From: Labia minor
Lineage: Eukaryota > Arthropoda > Insecta > Dermaptera > Spongiphoridae
DNA: 64,000 bases
Direction: 5' to 3'
Assembly (NCBI GenBank): GCA_963082975.1
Contig: OY720346.1
Location: 69,617,267-69,681,266, forward strand
Shown one piece after another: positions 61,301-64,000 of this stretch. Positions within the stretch are counted from its first letter, which is position 1. Every line of letters starts with the position of its first letter. Under the pieces are notes generated by a model. It did not search any database and was not told where the DNA came from. It saw only the letters and a program-made list of their open reading frames with translations. Position numbers and translations under genes: made by a program.

Positions 61301-64000
61301 AATACACATGTTTTGCAGAAAATAAATTTGGCACTGCCCAAGCGTCTGGATCTCTTGCAGTAAAAGAAAGAACCAAAATTTTAAATGCACCCGAAAATTA
61401 TGAGGTATTTATTAATTTCTGATTTAAGTTATCTTTTTGTTTTAACTTTAAAAATATTTGATTTTTTTTATATTAGTATTTGTGGGGGCAATAAACAATT
61501 GTTGCTTTATCATGCCCGATAGGATTCTTATTACGTGCGCTGTTTTCCTTATTTTATTTTAATAAAAAACAAAAATTTAACTCATTTGATGGGCCCGATC
61601 GGTTGGAATAAATTTATATATATATATATTTCAAAAAGATTGTTATCTTCTTTAACTAGCACAATTCTGTTAACCTTTATCTATCCCTCGAGCGTCTTTC
61701 AACTTAACCTTTCTTTTTTTATTATATATATATATTTTCCAAACAAAATCTACAACTGCCTTTACTTTGGGCAATAATAAATTGTTTACAATAATAATTA
61801 AAACATTAATTACTGTCCTGGAACTATTCTGGAATTATTTAATATTATATAATAAATCATATATAAAAGTTAAATTAGATTTTCTGTTTTTTAAATATAG
61901 GTAGCAGCAGGCTCAACAGCTACATTCCACTGTATTGCAGTAGCAGACTCATCATTGAAAATGGAAATTGAATGGCAAATGAATGGACAACCAATCGATC
62001 TTGAATCAGAACCAAGATTTGTACGAACTAGTGACCAGTCACTAACAATAACGAAAACAAGCGAATTAGACTCAGCTACATATACATGTGTCGCAAGAAC
62101 AGAATTAGACGAAACTACTGCAAGTGCAAGTCTTATTGTTCAGGTAAACGTTTTTGTTCATTATTATTAGTCTTTAATATTATTATAGAAAATATTTTGT
62201 TAAAAACGATCATAATTCAATATTAAAAATCTTAAATTTATTTATTTCTTATTATTATTAACTTATTTATCTATTTTAAGCCTATTATATCATCATTCTA
62301 TTAAATCTTATGATATCATTGTTGATTTGACCTAGTGACTGATATTTCTATTTTATTTGTATAGATATCATTCTAAAATAGATTTTAAATTCAAATATTA
62401 TGTTTTTTTTATAGAATAAACAGATAATGTTAGATCATTTAATATCTATTTTTTACTTTGTACAGGATGTTCCCAATGCTCCAAATCTCGAATGGGTTAA
62501 CTGTCATGCTAAAGATGCTAAAATCCATTGGAAACCTTTGGGTGATAATCGTGCACCAATTTCCCATTATACAATTCAGTTTAACACCAGTTTCACACCT
62601 GACACTTGGGAAACTTATGACTCCAGTGTACCTTCATCAGAATTCACTTATTCGGTATATTATCTTACATAATAACAATTTTATTTTCATAATCAAAACA
62701 ATTAATTTAATTTTACTTATTTTACATTACTATATATATTATTTTTTATTATTTATTTTAGGTCCCAATCAGCGCTTGGGCAAATTATACTTTCCGAGTT
62801 GTAGCTCATAATAAGATTGGACCTTCATTACCTTCATCCCATTCAACTGTTTGCCAAACTCAACCTGATGTTCCTTTTAAAAATCCTGATAATGTTGAAG
62901 GCCGAGGCACTGATCCACATAATCTACGAATCACTTGGACACCCATGCCTGAAATTGAACATAATGCTCCAGGATTTCATTATCGTGTATCATATAAACA
63001 TGATATTCCAGGTGAAAGTTATACTTCGGAAGATGTAAATGATTGGCGTCAAGGGCAACTAGTTATTCCTAATATTCCTACATTTTCGAAATACCATATT
63101 AAAGTTATTGCTATCAATAACCAAGGCGAGGCAAATGTCTCCCCAAAAGAGGTACTATAATAATTAATTAATTTTTTTAATATTTATTTATTTTATATAT
63201 TGAAATATTTTTAGGTCATTGGATATTCTGGAGAAGATGTACCAACTCAAGCCCCAACAAATTTAACTCTGGTTCAAATAACTGATTCTCGAAATGCCCT
63301 TCTATCTTGGGATCCAGTATCACCAGAGACTGTTAAAGGACATTTCATGGGCTATAAAATTCAAACATGGACTGATAAAGATGATGAACAGGGTATGCGG
63401 GAGATTCACGTTAAAGGAGAACAAAATCGAGCCCTTGTTAATAAATTTATTCCTTTTTCGAAAAATTATGCTCGAGTTTTGGTGTACAATGGCAGGTATG
63501 TAAATCATAGTTAAACTTAATTACAATACTCTATGAAATTGTTAAAAATTACTTAATTCTTTAGATATAATGGGCCTCCAAGTGAAACATTATCATTTGA
63601 TATGCCTGAAGGAGTCCCTGGTCCAGTTTCCAATGTTGAAGCAACCCCAATGGGATCATCGGCATTTTACTTAACATGGCAAGAACCAGAACAGCCAAAT
63701 GGAAGATTGACAGGCTATAAAATTTATTATCAGACTGTAATTCAAACAGGTGTTGGTCCTTTACTTGAGAGAGAACCTCATATTTTTGATCCTCGACAAA
63801 CACGAGCAAAGCTTGCTGGTCTTGAATCCGACACGAAATATCGAATTCACTTAAGAGCCATGACAAATACTGGCGAAGGTGAAGATTTTTTCATTGAACG
63901 AAAGACTTATGGTGGAGCTGTTCGAGCTCCTTTACCCCCGTTTTTGCATTGGCGAGCAGAGCCAAGTGAAAATGGTTATGCTAATATTCGTGTAACATGG
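55392..64000 (+). CDS. Nrg: Neuroglian, L1CAM-family cell adhesion molecule (5' part)
   Basis: Exons: 55392-55589 (ATG 55393), 59422-59799, 60174-60474, 60540-60656, 60724-60888, 60979-61404, 61901-62143, 62466-62654, 62762-63151, 63215-63495, 63565 to the window edge. All phases agree; 1041 codons are visible. The product is a neural and septate-junction adhesion receptor. Signal peptide (~1-22, WITLCLVATICSPCLTL), then six Ig domains with paired Cys: LIECEAEG/YQCFAEN, LTCQPP/YSCAATS, LYCIFGG/YTCEASN, FRCEASG/YGCNATN, MTCRVFG/YTCFAEN, FHCIAVA/YTCVART (to ~residue 610). FN3 domains follow from DVPNAPNLEWVNC; four are complete and the fifth starts near the edge. Phrases such as RWIKNGK.FDWQAYD, SINNSRMTLDPEGNLWFSNVT and HYTIQFNTSFTP closely match insect neuroglian. 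The remaining FN3, transmembrane and ankyrin-binding parts lie beyond 64000. Confidence 0.95.
55590..59421 (+). other. Neuroglian first coding intron (3.8 kb)
   Basis: Phase 2 intron splitting the first Ig domain (..APT|YRW). It is far longer than all following introns (65-500 bp). Apart from the H1 copy at 58352-58912 it is AT-rich without recognisable genes. A more complex segment at 58255-58340 (ACTTACAAGTAG.., GTACGATAACGTACCGG) contains short inverted repeats but no ORF. Long first introns often hold enhancers; nothing here proves it. Confidence 0.7.
58352..58913 (+). mobile_element. H1 Helentron-like repeat in a neuroglian intron
   Basis: 5' end TACTATCTCGCCATG (shortened), TGTG/TATG microsatellite at about 58454-58474, a small gap in the CCATCAACAAAGAGCC block, and an intact 3' end GCGAGATAGTCGAG, hairpin, GCTTA. 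Same orientation as the host gene. Confidence 0.8.

Noticed and set aside
63561-63866. 101-codon minus-strand ORF
   Set aside because: It is the antisense of a neuroglian FN3 exon.

Overview
The window is a very AT-rich (roughly three quarters A+T) stretch of animal nuclear DNA. It has short GT-AG introns, a neuroglian gene, a MADF-BESS gene (a family expanded in insects) and a dense load of Tc1/mariner, hAT-type, Penelope-like and Helitron/Helentron-like repeats. An insect, or at least an arthropod, is the best reading; I cannot name the species. || Layout. Positions 1-26000 hold no convincing host gene. They contain broken mariners, hAT-type MITEs with perfect 8-bp target duplications, foldback repeats, and many copies of one ~600-bp repeat here called family H1. 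H1 has a subterminal inverted repeat (CTATCTCGC ... GCGAGATAG), a variable microsatellite core and a short hairpin at one end, the layout of non-autonomous Helentrons (HINE/DINE-1 type). A second family of the same design (H2) sits inside one H1 copy. Positions 26188-33159 are one ~7-kb Penelope-like (PLE) insertion with an 11-bp target duplication. It holds two full RT/GIY-YIG ORFs in opposite orientation plus a 5'-truncated third copy, and is itself inserted in an H1 copy. || Positions 35600-51001 are a gene-bearing block: a two-exon MADF-BESS gene (+) with a likely GC-AG intron; an eight-exon PTCD2 gene (-) for a mitochondrial pentatricopeptide protein; an unrecognised four-exon gene (+) for a small secreted cysteine-containing protein; and an eleven-exon mitochondrial isoleucyl-tRNA synthetase gene (+). 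Deletion-derivative mariners, a Tc1 remnant, a pogo-like element and hAT MITEs lie between and inside them. || Positions 55392-64000 are the 5' two thirds of neuroglian (L1CAM family): signal peptide, six Ig domains and four FN3 domains with part of a fifth, running off the right edge. Its first coding intron (3.8 kb) carries one more H1 copy. || PTCD2 and IARS2 both serve mitochondrial gene expression and neuroglian is a neural adhesion molecule; I see no functional cluster. The most unusual material is the repeat biology: the palindromic PLE insertion, the two nested Helentron-like families, and a chimeric ORF made at the PLE inversion junction. Exon models were built by hand from splice sites and reading phase, with no transcript evidence.
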